A stretch of DNA of 61,579 bases from Acetatifactor sp. (lineage in GTDB: Bacteria; Bacillota; Clostridia; Lachnospirales; Lachnospiraceae), in assembly GCA_022511465.1 (NCBI GenBank), contig JAFLRM010000015.1:1-61579 (forward strand), written 5' to 3'. The notes under the pieces are model-generated. The model had not been told where the DNA came from. It did no database searches and saw only the letters and a program-made list of their open reading frames with translations. The position numbers were made by a program, and so were the translations under genes. This document shows positions 18,887-27,626 of this stretch, piece by piece (the first letter of the stretch is position 1; each line of letters opens with the position of its first letter).

Positions 18887-19768
18887 TTATCTTCTTCGAC
18901 CTCCGCCTCCGTGGCTCACGCCGCCTCGACTCACGTGTCCTCCGGCATGACCACCACCGTGACCTCCGCCACCTCCGCTGCTTCTCTCAATCCTTCTGGT
19001 GACTACGCTCTTTCGTATGAAATCATCCCTCTGCTCCCGCATTACAGGTTTTCCGCCAGCCACATAGGCCGTGGCCGTGGTGGTATCTTTGGCGGGTGCC
19101 TGATGCAGAAGGGCCGCCGCATAGATGCCCGCAACCAGGATCGGCACAAACAACACTGCTATCCACGGGATCACCACGGCTGTCTCCTCGGAAGCCATCA
19201 CTCTGCAAGCCGCATCAATACCTGCTTTGTATGCCGCATAAGGGTCGGAGTCAATCCGGTTTATGATCGCATCCAGCACCCGGTCTATGTCACTATAATT
19301 AAACCGTGAATAAACTTTTCCGGCGGTGGACAGCCAAGTGCCTTCCTGCCCTTCATACCAATTGTCCAAGATAAGGAGCCCGTCGCCGTGAACTCTGTTA
19401 TAACCGAAGTTTCTCTCGTCGTAAAAATCGTCCGCATATCCCTCCATGACTCTATCCCAATTGCCATAACTCTCCGCATCCTCGCTGATGGTCACCAGAA
19501 CGATATCAAAATGATAGCGGTTCTCACACTGGGCGATATACTCCTCCAGTCGTTCCTCCTCGCTTGCCGTCAGCACATCCGCATAGTCAAACACTCTGCT
19601 TTGAGTGGTTGGCCAATTTCCCCTCGACACATTGGAAACCACGGCATGCAGCATTCCAGCAATTATGCAGATCACCGCAAGGATCCCTACCACCAGAAAC
19701 CATATGCGAAAATAATGAAAATATTGTTTTCTCGCTTCCCGCTTTATCTCTCTATCCATTACAGCCAC
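18887..19768 (-). CDS. TPM-domain membrane protein (YdjH-like)
   Basis: 293 aa: N-terminal membrane segment (about 25-47), TPM domain (about 57-190, with RVFDYADVLTASEEERLEEY), second membrane segment (about 200-222), then a basic tail ending in GGGGHGGGHAGGH and SRGGVSHGGGGRRR. TPM domains occur in membrane-associated, stress-related or photosystem-repair proteins. It is translationally coupled to the zinc-ribbon gene: the ATG at 19759 shares a base with the upstream stop (TAATG), and GTG at 19768 is an alternative start. From memory this pair resembles Bacillus YdjG-YdjH, which work with the PspA-type protein YdjF; no pspA is in the window. Confidence 0.85.
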   Translation of the reverse strand: MAVMDREIKREARKQYFHYFRIWFLVVGILAVICIIAGMLHAVVSNVSRGNWPTTQSRVFDYADVLTASEEERLEEYIAQCENRYHFDIVLVTISEDAESYGNWDRVMEGYADDFYDERNFGYNRVHGDGLLILDNWYEGQEGTWLSTAGKVYSRFNYSDIDRVLDAIINRIDSDPYAAYKAGIDAACRVMASEETAVVIPWIAVLFVPILVAGIYAAALLHQAPAKDTTTATAYVAGGKPVMREQRDDFIRKSVVTRRIERSSGGGGGHGGGHAGGHVSRGGVSHGGGGRRR

Positions 19769-20748
19769 CCCAAAATATTATTGATGAACGTGAGGATCAA
19801 CGTCAGACAAGCCCAAAGTGTGCCCGCGTAAACCCACACCTTAGTCTTGGAGATGGGCGCCATCCCCACGATCTTACCTGTCTGTCCGTTGACGTAAAAA
19901 GGATACTCCTTGTCCTTGTACCGGTAATCGTATTTCCAGACCGGAAGGAGACCGTAGTTAGCTTTGCTGTCCGTTGTCCTCACATTTTGATGAAGCACTC
20001 GCACACTTCCGTAACCGGAGTAAGTAGACCGAAACATCTGGGATATGTCATCGTCACGCTTTTTTATGGCGCGATGCTCCACCAGATCAGAGGTCATATT
20101 GTATTTTTCCGCATAGAAGCCAGACAGGTACTCCTCATGAAACTCCTCCAGCTGCTGATAGCCGAAAGGTTCCATAAGATCCATGATATCATCCGGCATC
20201 TGAACGGATGCATCCACCGGGATGTTCTGAAACTCCACGTCCATATTGCGCACAATATTGTAGTAAGAAGTCTCCGTGTACATAATATCACCGGTCCTCC
20301 ACGTGCGCACCTTTGTCCCTTCCGCCTGCAGATCGCAGTTGGTGCTGTAATCATAAAACCAGTAGGGCACATAGGTGCCTTGGATACCGTTCAGTTTCGC
20401 CTCCGAGAGAAAATCGGTGGGCGCAAAAATGTTTTTTTTGAATTTTTCACGAAGAGAGTTCTTGCAGCTCTCCTTCCCCAACTGAAAAGGAATGATCATT
20501 TTGGGAGTGTACTCCCCGTCCACTCTCTCATCGAAGATCAGATAATTGTCACAGTAAGGACACTGGGTGGCAGATGTGTGCTCCAATACCGGCACTTGTC
20601 CGCCACAGTTTGGACAGACAGACAGATCTGCCTGTTCATGATCCTGTCTGGTCTCGCTTTTCTCGCTCTCGCAAAATGGGCAGAACATGGAATGGCGCTC
20701 CGGACTGTATATTACGTTGCCGCCACAGTTTTTACATTTAAATATCAC
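19759..20748 (-). CDS. Zinc-ribbon membrane protein (YdjG-like)
   Basis: 329 aa. Four CxxC pairs in the first 65 residues (CKNC, CPFC, CPNC, CPYC) make two rubredoxin/zinc-ribbon modules. A long soluble beta-rich region follows (YVPYWFYDYS, LLPVWKYDYRYKDKEYPFYVNGQTGKIVG), then one C-terminal membrane segment. GTG start with GGAGG 7 nt upstream. The protein resembles Bacillus YdjG and the 'primosomal/zinc-ribbon' proteins of Lachnospiraceae; role unknown, presumably with the coupled TPM protein at the membrane. Confidence 0.8.
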   Translation of the reverse strand: MIFKCKNCGGNVIYSPERHSMFCPFCESEKSETRQDHEQADLSVCPNCGGQVPVLEHTSATQCPYCDNYLIFDERVDGEYTPKMIIPFQLGKESCKNSLREKFKKNIFAPTDFLSEAKLNGIQGTYVPYWFYDYSTNCDLQAEGTKVRTWRTGDIMYTETSYYNIVRNMDVEFQNIPVDASVQMPDDIMDLMEPFGYQQLEEFHEEYLSGFYAEKYNMTSDLVEHRAIKKRDDDISQMFRSTYSGYGSVRVLHQNVRTTDSKANYGLLPVWKYDYRYKDKEYPFYVNGQTGKIVGMAPISKTKVWVYAGTLWACLTLILTFINNILGWL

Positions 20749-20783
20749 GGTCGTTCCTCCGTAGTAAAGATGTTATCTGCTTT

Positions 20784-20812
20784 ATTATATCAACGTTTTT
20801 TCCCCAGCGCAA
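20784..20812 (-). promoter_or_regulatory. Promoter of the zinc-ribbon/TPM operon
   Basis: Minus-strand TTGCGC (20807-20812), 17 bp, TATAAT (20784-20789), about 35 nt upstream of the GTG start. Confidence 0.6.
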
Positions 20813-20849
20813 TCAAATTGTCTCAAATGTATAATTTGGGGGAATAGTT

Positions 20850-20876
20850 CAGCCATCGGGAAACTTCCGATGGCTG
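20850..20876 (-). terminator. Hairpin after tpiA
   Basis: Perfect 10-bp stem CAGCCATCGG / CCGATGGCTG with a 7-nt loop, about 45 bp beyond the tpiA stop. The following U tract is poor on this strand, so it may be a weak terminator or a 3' end stabiliser. Confidence 0.6.
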
Positions 20877-20918
20877 TCTCACTTTGTGTAAATATAAAAT
20901 TGCAAATCATAACACTTG

Positions 20919-21668
20919 CTATTTATAGCATACGATCTTGCCGAACTCTTCTTTCAAAGAAGCACCGCCTACCAGACCACCGTCGATATCTGCCTGTGCA
21001 AACAGCTCCGCTGCGCTTGCCGCAGTCACGGAACCGCCATACTGAATACGGATGGCTGCCGCAGTGGCATCATCGTAGATCTCAGCAATGCACTCGCGGA
21101 TCGCCTTGCAGACCTCCTGTGCCTGCTCAGTGGTAGCCACCTTGCCGGTGCCGATCGCCCAAATGGGTTCGTATGCGATCACAACGGAAGCAGCCTGCGC
21201 TGCAGTCACATTCAGGAATGCGATCTTGATCTGCTGACGGATAAAGTCGATGGTAACACCCTGCTCTCTCTGGGTCAGGGACTCACCGCAGCAGATGATA
21301 GGAGTGATGCCATGCTCGATCGCCTTCAGCACCTTCTTGTTGACGGTCTCATCAGTCTCCGCAAAGTACTGTCTCCTCTCGGAGTGGCCAATGATCACGT
21401 ACTTGATGCCGGCATCGTCCAACATAGCGGGCGAGATCTCTCCGGTGAAAGCGCCCTTCTCCTCAAAATACATGTTCTCCGCACCGATCTGGATGTTGGA
21501 TCCCTTTGCAGCCTCCACAGCGGGGATAATATCGATGGCAGGCACGCACAGCAGTACATCCACTTCATCGTTTGCCACGAGGGGCTTTAAGGTATTGATC
21601 AATTCCACAGCCTGACTGGGAGTCATATTCATCTTCCAGTTGCCTGCGATCAGTTTCTTTCTTGCCAT
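20919..21668 (-). CDS. tpiA: Triosephosphate isomerase
   Basis: Interconverts DHAP and glyceraldehyde-3-phosphate. 249 aa: GNWKMN (catalytic Lys), GHSERR (catalytic His) and [12 protein letters not shown] (catalytic Glu) are all present. The start at 21668 has AAGGAGGAG 6 nt upstream, 13 bp after pgk; a longer frame would overlap pgk. Last gene of the gap-pgk-tpiA cluster. Confidence 0.98.
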   Translation of the reverse strand: MARKKLIAGNWKMNMTPSQAVELINTLKPLVANDEVDVLLCVPAIDIIPAVEAAKGSNIQIGAENMYFEEKGAFTGEISPAMLDDAGIKYVIIGHSERRQYFAETDETVNKKVLKAIEHGITPIICCGESLTQREQGVTIDFIRQQIKIAFLNVTAAQAASVVIAYEPIWAIGTGKVATTEQAQEVCKAIRECIAEIYDDATAAAIRIQYGGSVTAASAAELFAQADIDGGLVGGASLKEEFGKIVCYK

Positions 21669-21681
21669 GGTAAACTCCTCC

Positions 21682-22905
21682 TTATTTGTCATCAGCCGCC
21701 GCTACACCGGGAAGCTCTTTACCCTCCAAAAACTCCAGGGAAGCGCCGCCGCCGGTGGAGATGTGACTCATCTTATCGCCGAAGCCCAGCTGGTTTACCG
21801 CTGCCGCGGAATCACCGCCGCCGATGATGGTAGTAGCGTCAGTCTCAGCCAAAGCCTTTGCAACTGCGATGGTTCCTGCTGCCAGAGTAGGATTCTCAAA
21901 CACGCCCATGGGTCCGTTCCAAACAACGGTCTTGGCGTTCTTTACTGCGTCTGCAAACAGCTCCTGAGTCTTAGGACCGATGTCCAGACCTTCCATGTCG
22001 GCAGGAATCTTATCAACATCTACATAGGATATCTCCACAGGTCCGTCAATGGGATCAGGGAAGCTTTTTGCAATGGTGGTGTCAATAGGAAGAAGCAGCT
22101 TCTTGCCAAGCTTTTCGGCCTTATCCATCATCTCCTTGCAATAGTCGATCTTCTCATTGTCCACCAGAGAGTTTCCAACCTCCATGCCCTGAGCTTTTAA
22201 GAAGGTGTAAGCCATGCCACCGCCGATGATCAGGGTGTCACACTTCTCCAACAGGTTGGAGATAACATTCAGCTTGTCGGCAACCTTTGCACCGCCAAGG
22301 ATCGCTACGAAAGGTCTCACGGGATTCTCCACCGCATTGCCCAAGAAGTTGATCTCCTTCTGCATAAGGTAGCCAACCACATTCTCGCCACCCTTTGCAG
22401 TAATGCACTTGGTAACGCCTTCCACGGAAGCGTGCGCTCTGTGGGAGGAACCGAACGCATCGCACACATACAGATCAGCCAGATCAGCCAGCTCCTTGCT
22501 GAACTGCTCGCCGTTCTTAGTCTCCTCGGAGCCACGGAAACGTGTATTCTGAAGCAGGACAACATCGCCCTCGTTCATAGCCTCGACAGCTTTGGTAGCC
22601 TCCCCGCCGGTCACATTGTAGTCAGAAACGAACACCACATCCTTGCCCAGCTTTTCAGACAATCTCTTTGCCACAGGAGCCAGAGACTCACCCTCGTTGG
22701 GGCCGTTCTTTACCTTGCCCAGATGGGAGCAAAGGATTACCTTACCGCCATCGTTGATCAGCTTCTGGATGGTGGGAAGCGCTGCCACAATACGAGTCTC
22801 ATCCGTGATCTCACCGTTCTTCAAAGGAACGTTGAAGTCACATCTCACCAACACTCTCTTTCCTTTTGCGTTGATATCATCAACCGATTTCTTATTTAAG
22901 CTCAT
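21682..22905 (-). CDS. pgk: Phosphoglycerate kinase
   Basis: 407 aa, usual length. Substrate-binding RCDFNVPL, the N-domain arginines, and the nucleotide-binding [13 protein letters not shown] near the C-terminus. ATG at 22905 has GGAGG 5 nt upstream and gives the family N-terminus [11 protein letters not shown]. It follows gap after a strong terminator and a second hairpin, so its expression is probably lower than that of gap or depends on read-through. Confidence 0.98.
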   Translation of the reverse strand: MSLNKKSVDDINAKGKRVLVRCDFNVPLKNGEITDETRIVAALPTIQKLINDGGKVILCSHLGKVKNGPNEGESLAPVAKRLSEKLGKDVVFVSDYNVTGGEATKAVEAMNEGDVVLLQNTRFRGSEETKNGEQFSKELADLADLYVCDAFGSSHRAHASVEGVTKCITAKGGENVVGYLMQKEINFLGNAVENPVRPFVAILGGAKVADKLNVISNLLEKCDTLIIGGGMAYTFLKAQGMEVGNSLVDNEKIDYCKEMMDKAEKLGKKLLLPIDTTIAKSFPDPIDGPVEISYVDVDKIPADMEGLDIGPKTQELFADAVKNAKTVVWNGPMGVFENPTLAAGTIAVAKALAETDATTIIGGGDSAAAVNQLGFGDKMSHISTGGGASLEFLEGKELPGVAAADDK

Positions 22906-22952
22906 TTTAACCTCCATGCTGCGACTGTTTTTTAATAGCCCCTAACGGCGGC

Positions 22953-22976
22953 AAGTTTTGGCGCAGTACAAAACTT
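22953..22976 (-). promoter_or_regulatory. Leader hairpin before pgk
   Basis: Perfect 8-bp arms AAGTTTTG / CAAAACTT with an 8-nt loop in the 171-bp gap between the gap terminator and pgk. No clear sigma-A promoter was found in this gap. Confidence 0.45.
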
Positions 22977-22984
22977 GATCTGGG

Positions 22985-23017
22985 AAATAAAAGGGTCCGG
23001 TCCAAAAGACCGGACCC
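22985..23017 (-). terminator. Terminator after gap
   Basis: GC-rich 10-bp stem GGGTCCGGTC / GACCGGACCC (arms at 22993-23002 and 23008-23017), 5-nt loop, followed on the minus strand by TTTTATTT: a textbook intrinsic terminator between gap and pgk. Confidence 0.9.
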
Positions 23018-23076
23018 CTGTAGTCCTAAAAGTAACACTTGAAAATCTTCTGCTTCGCAGGACAAGACTTCGTCGA

Positions 23077-24090
23077 TCAGCCAAGCTCGCTGAAGTACTT
23101 GATGGTGCGAACCATCTGAGAAGTGTAGCTGTTCTCGTTGTCGTACCAGGAAACTACCTGTACCTGAGTATTGCCATCCTCCATGGGAGCAACCATGGTC
23201 TGGGTTGCATCGAAGATGGAACCATAGGTGCTTCCGATGATGTCGGAAGAAACGATCTCATCGGTGTTGTATGCGAAGGACTCGGTTGCAGCAGCCTTCA
23301 TAGCAGCGTTGATCTCATCCTTGGTAACTGCACCCTTTACAACAGCTACCAGAATGGTGGTAGAACCGGTAGCGGTAGGTACACGCTGTGCGGAACCGAT
23401 CAGCTTGCCGTTCAGCTCAGGAATAACCAAACCGATCGCCTTAGCAGCACCGGTGGAGTTGGGAACGATATTGCAAGCGCCTGCGCGGCCTCTTCTCAGA
23501 TCGCCCTTTCTATGAGGACCATCCAGGATCATCTGATCGCCGGTGTATGCATGTACGGTGGTCATGATACCACTCATGATAGGTCTGCAGTCGTTCAGAG
23601 CCTTAGCCATGGGAGCCAGGCAGTTGGTGGTACAGGAAGCTGCGGAGATCACGGTGTCCTCCGGCTTCAAGGTGTTGTGGTTAACATTGAATACAATGGT
23701 AGGAAGGTCATTGCCTGCAGGGGCAGAGATAACAACCTTACGAGCACCTGCGGTAATGTGTGCGGAAGCCTTGTCCTTGGAGGTGTAGAAACCGGTACAC
23801 TCCAGAACTACGTCCACCTTCAGCTCGCCCCAGGGAAGCTTGGAAGCGTCAGCCTCTTTATAGATAGTGATGGTCTTGCCGTTTACGGTGATGTTGTCCT
23901 CACCTGCAACTACAGAGTCAGCATACTTGTACTTGCCCTGAGAGGAGTCATACTTTAACAGATGTGCCAGCATGGAAGGGCTGGTCAGATCGTTAATTGC
24001 TACTACATCGTATCCCTCCGCGTCAAACATCTGTCTGAATGCCAGACGACCGATACGACCAAAACCGTTAATTGCTACTCTTACTGCCAT
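23077..24090 (-). CDS. gap: Glyceraldehyde-3-phosphate dehydrogenase
   Basis: Glycolytic NAD-dependent GAPDH, 337 aa. N-terminal Rossmann motif [10 protein letters not shown], catalytic [12 protein letters not shown], and the closing [18 protein letters not shown] precedes the ATG. It has its own promoter and a terminator, so it forms a separate high-level unit ahead of pgk-tpiA. No CggR-type regulator gene is adjacent. Confidence 0.98.
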   Translation of the reverse strand: MAVRVAINGFGRIGRLAFRQMFDAEGYDVVAINDLTSPSMLAHLLKYDSSQGKYKYADSVVAGEDNITVNGKTITIYKEADASKLPWGELKVDVVLECTGFYTSKDKASAHITAGARKVVISAPAGNDLPTIVFNVNHNTLKPEDTVISAASCTTNCLAPMAKALNDCRPIMSGIMTTVHAYTGDQMILDGPHRKGDLRRGRAGACNIVPNSTGAAKAIGLVIPELNGKLIGSAQRVPTATGSTTILVAVVKGAVTKDEINAAMKAAATESFAYNTDEIVSSDIIGSTYGSIFDATQTMVAPMEDGNTQVQVVSWYDNENSYTSQMVRTIKYFSELG

Positions 24091-24132
24091 TTTAGTTCCC
24101 TCCTAAAATATATAATTTTATCTTATTTTGAC

Positions 24133-24147
24133 CATTACCAGGTAATG
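24133..24147. promoter_or_regulatory. Palindrome in the gap leader (possible operator)
   Basis: CATTACC-A-GGTAATG is a perfect 15-bp palindrome (7-bp arms) in the leader between the gap promoter and its ribosome binding site; flanking TGAC/GTCA extends the symmetry. It could bind a repressor dimer or fold as a small RNA hairpin. The regulator is unknown. Confidence 0.5.
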
Positions 24148-24205
24148 TTAGTCAGAGTGGCGCAAAAAGAACCCGTCTGATTGTCAAAATTTTATCAGCA
24201 AGGTT

Positions 24206-24234
24206 ATTTTACCTAATTCATTTCAATAATTCAA
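24206..24234 (-). promoter_or_regulatory. Promoter of gap
   Basis: Minus-strand TTGAAT (24229-24234), 17 bp, TAAAAT (24206-24211), leaving a leader of about 110 nt that contains the palindrome at 24133-24147. Confidence 0.6.
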
Positions 24235-24318
24235 GATGTAAATGAAAAATATTTGGTATTTCTGGTTAAATTTTACAGTTTGTTTAGATTTCGGCTGTTT
24301 TTTTATATGGGTTTTTGT

Positions 24319-24432
24319 TATACTTGTAGTGAAGTGGAGTTTCCGCCCGGACGCGCCATACCTCCCCTGCAGACGCGCTCTTGGGCTGGGTCATCGAAAG
24401 CCAAAATATCAAATCATGTTTTGATTTTTGGC
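24319..24432 (+). promoter_or_regulatory. Upstream region of the PHP phosphatase gene
   Basis: An extended -10 (TGTTATACT, TATACT at 24319-24324) faces the PHP gene, without a good -35. At 24400-24432 an imperfect stem (GCCAAAATATCAAA / TTTGATTTTTGGC) lies just before the ribosome binding site. No gene is visible in the rest of 24235-24458. Confidence 0.4.
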
Positions 24433-24458
24433 AAAATAAAAAGAAAGGAACAACTATC

Positions 24459-25277
24459 ATGGCGATCACAGCAGACTGTCATCTTCATACTTATTACTCC
24501 GGAGATTCCGACTCTCCCATGGAGGAGATGATCCAAAGAGGGATCTCTCTGGGGCTTACCACCATGTGTTTTACGGAACACAATGACTTCGACTTTCCGG
24601 ATACTCCTGACGGGCCGGGGACACAGTTTTTGTTGAATACAGACTCTTATCTCTACGAATTGATTCAGATGAAAGAAAAATATGCGAAGCAGATCCGCAT
24701 ACTTTTCGGCGTTGAGCTGGGATTGCAGCCACATTTGATGCGGGAGAATGCGGTCTATGCTAAATCTTATGACTTCGACTTTATCATCGGCTCCTCGCAT
24801 TTATGTAACAGGCGTGATCCTTATTATCCCGACTTCTTTGAAGGGCGCACAGATGAGGAGGCTTATCGGGAATATTTTTCTTCCATCTTGGAAAATGTCA
24901 AAAAATCCTCTAATTTTGATGTGTATGGGCATTTAGATTATGTGGTGCGCTTCGGCTCCACACTAGATCGGGATTACTCCTACGAGAAATACAAAGATAT
25001 TTTTGATCAGATCTTGGAAGTTTTGCTGGAGAAGGGCAAGGGGATTGAGTTAAATACCGGAGGCATTGAAAAAGGGATGCGTGACTTGCATCCCTGTATG
25101 GGCGTGTTGAAGCGTTATAGAGAGCTTGGCGGTGAAGTCATTACAGTAGGCTCGGATGCCCACTCTCCCGATCAGGTGGCAAACTCTTTTGACCGCGCCT
25201 GCGAAGTGCTGAAAGCCTGCGGCTTCCAGTACTATACAGTGTTTGAAAAGCGGCTGCCAGAGTACAAAAGGCTTTAG
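24459..25277 (+). CDS. PHP-family histidinol-phosphatase-like protein
   Basis: 272 aa metal-dependent phosphatase. Metal ligands are visible in DCHLHTYYSGDSD at the N-terminus, FTEHND, GVELGLQP, GSSH and GSDAH near the C-terminus, the pattern of HisJ/HisK-type histidinol phosphatase. No other his gene is nearby, so a different phosphoester substrate is possible. ATG at 24459 has AAAGGA about 9 nt upstream. Its stop overlaps that of the convergent gene by 4 bp. Confidence 0.85.
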   Translation: MAITADCHLHTYYSGDSDSPMEEMIQRGISLGLTTMCFTEHNDFDFPDTPDGPGTQFLLNTDSYLYELIQMKEKYAKQIRILFGVELGLQPHLMRENAVYAKSYDFDFIIGSSHLCNRRDPYYPDFFEGRTDEEAYREYFSSILENVKKSSNFDVYGHLDYVVRFGSTLDRDYSYEKYKDIFDQILEVLLEKGKGIELNTGGIEKGMRDLHPCMGVLKRYRELGGEVITVGSDAHSPDQVANSFDRACEVLKACGFQYYTVFEKRLPEYKRL

Positions 25278-25801
25278 CACAGTACTATCACTTCTCTGGG
25301 TGTCGTCTGGGCGGGGATGCTTCTGGTGGAGGTATCGTAGATCACGACCAGATCCTGCTCCGCCGGGCTCGCCTGAAAATACTGGTTGTTGGTGGTGCGT
25401 AAGCTTACGGAACCGTCAATGTTCAACTGGAGAGTCTGCCCCTCATTCACCAGTGATGCGTTGTAGTAGTCCACGTTGATCATGCGCCTTCCCCGCACCT
25501 CGGCCACCACCGCAGCATTGTACTGGGGCGGATAAATTAACAGCATGGGCTCATCCGTCCGATACCAGAAGGTTACCTTCATCCCCTCGGCCAGCGTGAC
25601 GAAGTCTACCACATAAGTGTTTGGGCTTAGGATGAAATTCACCGTGTTGCCATCCTCATCTTCCAGTGTGACGAAGATCGTGCAGCCGCTCACTTGTCTG
25701 TTTGTCCTCGTGGGCACCATGTCCACGATCGTGCCTGTTATGGAAGCATATCGACTTCCTCTTGACAGTTGGTTTCCATTTCCCCGAAACAGATAATCCA
25801 T
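25274..25801 (-). CDS. Conserved-looking protein of unknown function
   Basis: 175 aa, not recognised. No signal peptide or membrane segment. It is rich in beta-strand patterns: the first half (TGTIVDMV...CTIFVTLEDEDGNTVNFILS...EGMKVTFWY) has the look of an OB-fold or similar small barrel, and the second half repeats short strands (NVDYYNASLVNEGQTLQLNIDGSVSL). GGGGGA lies about 7 nt before the ATG. Coding bias and spacing match the neighbours, so it is likely a real gene. It ends tail-to-tail with the PHP gene. Confidence 0.7.
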   Translation of the reverse strand: MDYLFRGNGNQLSRGSRYASITGTIVDMVPTRTNRQVSGCTIFVTLEDEDGNTVNFILSPNTYVVDFVTLAEGMKVTFWYRTDEPMLLIYPPQYNAAVVAEVRGRRMINVDYYNASLVNEGQTLQLNIDGSVSLRTTNNQYFQASPAEQDLVVIYDTSTRSIPAQTTPREVIVLC

Positions 25802-25886
25802 AGATATGTCCCCCTATTTTCCTTCTTGGAAATTCTTTTTGGCTCCTCATCATTATATGCAGCGGAGGCAAGGTCGGTGACAGCAT

Positions 25887-26963
25887 CTACAGGATGGTTC
25901 CTCCTCCCAGTACATGCTCTCCCTGATAGAAGACGATGGCCTGTCCCGGCGTGGAAGCCCGCACCTTCCTCTCAAAACGGCAGAGTATCCTGCCGCCTGA
26001 CTGCTTCTCCAGGACGCCATACTCTCCACCGTGATTATAGCGGATCTTGGCCAGTACTCTCAGGGGTTCCGTCAATTCCGGCATCGCCATATAATTGACC
26101 CGGTCACAAAGCACCGTATCCGTGAACACATCCTCGTTCTCCCCGAGGATCACTTCGCCTGTGTCCGGCCGTATTTCGGTCACAAAGATGCGGCGCCCCA
26201 TAGCAATCTCCAAGCCTTTTCTCTGTCCCACAGTGTAGTGAGTGATCCCCTTGTGCCGTCCCAGCACATTGCCGTCTCTATCCACAAAGTTACCCGGCCC
26301 GGGCACGCGCTCTCCCGCCTCTCTGTCGATGAAAGCCGCATAGTCATTGTCTGGCACGAAGCAGATCTCCTGGCTGTCCGGCTTAAATGCCACGGGAAGC
26401 CCCGCCTCTTGTGCGATCTTGCGGATCTCTTCCTTGTGATATTCCCCCACCGGCATCAGTGTGTGAGATAACTGTTCCTGCGTCAGATTATACAGAGCGT
26501 AAGTCTGATCCTTGGCCGCAGTCACAGAATTGCGAATGGCATATCTTCCATTTTCCAGCCGATCAATCCTTGCATAATGCCCTGTAGCGATATAGTCTGC
26601 ACCGATGGCAAGGCTTCTCTTAAGCAGGCTCTCCCATTTTACATAGCGATTGCAGGCAATGCAGGGGTTAGGCGTACGTCCCCGCAGGTACTCCTCCACA
26701 AAGTAATCGATCACATTACGTTTAAATTCCTCTTTGAAATTCATCACATAGTAGGGGATCTTTAGATGTTCTGCCACACGCCTTGCGTCATCCACCGCTG
26801 ACAGGCCACAGCAGCCGCCGCTTGCAGATCTTGCCTCCTCTTCCTCATCCTGCCAGATCTGCATGGTGACTCCGATCACGTCATAGCCCTGTTCTTTCAA
26901 TAAATAAGCGGCTACGGAGGAATCCACCCCGCCAGACATACCCACCACAACTTTTTGTTTCAT
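25887..26963 (-). CDS. mnmA: tRNA-specific 2-thiouridylase MnmA
   Basis: Adds sulfur to U34 of Glu/Gln/Lys tRNAs. 358 aa: PP-loop GMSGGVDSSVAAYLL at the N-terminus, and the two catalytic cysteines in NPCIACNRYVKW and SQEICFVPD. ATG at 26963 has GGAGG 6 nt upstream. Located after iscS and nifU, which make and scaffold the sulfur it uses; this is the common Firmicute iscS-iscU-mnmA arrangement, with a terminator-like hairpin between nifU and mnmA. Confidence 0.97.
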   Translation of the reverse strand: MKQKVVVGMSGGVDSSVAAYLLKEQGYDVIGVTMQIWQDEEEEARSASGGCCGLSAVDDARRVAEHLKIPYYVMNFKEEFKRNVIDYFVEEYLRGRTPNPCIACNRYVKWESLLKRSLAIGADYIATGHYARIDRLENGRYAIRNSVTAAKDQTYALYNLTQEQLSHTLMPVGEYHKEEIRKIAQEAGLPVAFKPDSQEICFVPDNDYAAFIDREAGERVPGPGNFVDRDGNVLGRHKGITHYTVGQRKGLEIAMGRRIFVTEIRPDTGEVILGENEDVFTDTVLCDRVNYMAMPELTEPLRVLAKIRYNHGGEYGVLEKQSGGRILCRFERKVRASTPGQAIVFYQGEHVLGGGTIL

Positions 26964-26987
26964 TGGTCGCCTCCACACAGCTTTTGC

Positions 26988-27030
26988 AAAAGCGCCAGCC
27001 TATATAATGATATAGACTGGCGCGCTTTTT
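26988..27030. terminator. Hairpin between nifU and mnmA
   Basis: 14-bp arms GCGCCAGCCTATAT (26992-27005) and ATATAGACTGGCGC (27010-27023), one mismatch, 4-nt loop; a T run follows on both strands (TTTT on minus, CTTTTT on plus). It probably reduces read-through from iscS-nifU into mnmA. Confidence 0.75.
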
Positions 27031-27043
27031 GGGATGCTCTAAA

Positions 27044-27481
27044 TCAATACTCTTCCTCTTCATCTCCTTCGCTGATGTCGCTCTTGGGCTTCTGCAGGCC
27101 TTCAATTTTGATGTTGTTCTTCTCCGCATAGTCCCATAAAGCCGCATGGATCGCCTCTTCCGCAAGAAGGGAACAGTGTACCTTCACAGGCGGAAGTCCG
27201 TCCAACGCCTCCATAACAGCCTTATTGGTGATCTGAAGAGCCTCCTGTATAGTCTTGCCCTTTACCAGCTCCGTCGCCATAGAACTGGTTGCAACCGCAG
27301 CACCGCAGCCGAAAGTCTTAAACTTGGCCTCTTTAATAACGCCATTCTCGTCAATGTCTAAGAACATTCTCATAATATCGCCACATTTAGCGTTTCCCAC
27401 GGTTCCCACACCGCTGGCATTCTCTATCTCACCCACATTTCTGGGATTCTGGAAGTGATCCATCACTTTCTCACTATACAT
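27044..27481 (-). CDS. nifU: Iron-sulfur cluster scaffold protein, NifU/IscU N-domain type
   Basis: 145 aa. The three cluster ligands are in GNAKCGD, TFGCGAA and KVHCSLLAEEA. An acidic tail (EGDEEEEY) follows the domain. It receives sulfur from IscS and passes on Fe-S clusters. Start MYSEKVMDHF has GAGAGAGG about 8 nt upstream; the reading frame is open 20 codons further, but those residues do not fit the family. 145 bp after iscS. Confidence 0.95.
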   Translation of the reverse strand: MYSEKVMDHFQNPRNVGEIENASGVGTVGNAKCGDIMRMFLDIDENGVIKEAKFKTFGCGAAVATSSMATELVKGKTIQEALQITNKAVMEALDGLPPVKVHCSLLAEEAIHAALWDYAEKNNIKIEGLQKPKSDISEGDEEEEY

Positions 27482-27626
27482 AGCATTAACCTCTCTCACC
27501 ACAGAATTTTTATAAATAGTACCACCTATTTTCGTGCTCATAAGATTTGCATGATACCATTATATATTCTAACATATGTTTTGTTGCAACAACCAACCTT
27601 CGAAAAAATAACATGTGTTTCTTTTA

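Noticed and set aside
19564..20847. 427-aa plus-strand open frame
   Set aside because: Lies antisense to the zinc-ribbon and TPM genes, has no family motifs, no ribosome binding site and a composition typical of a shadow frame.
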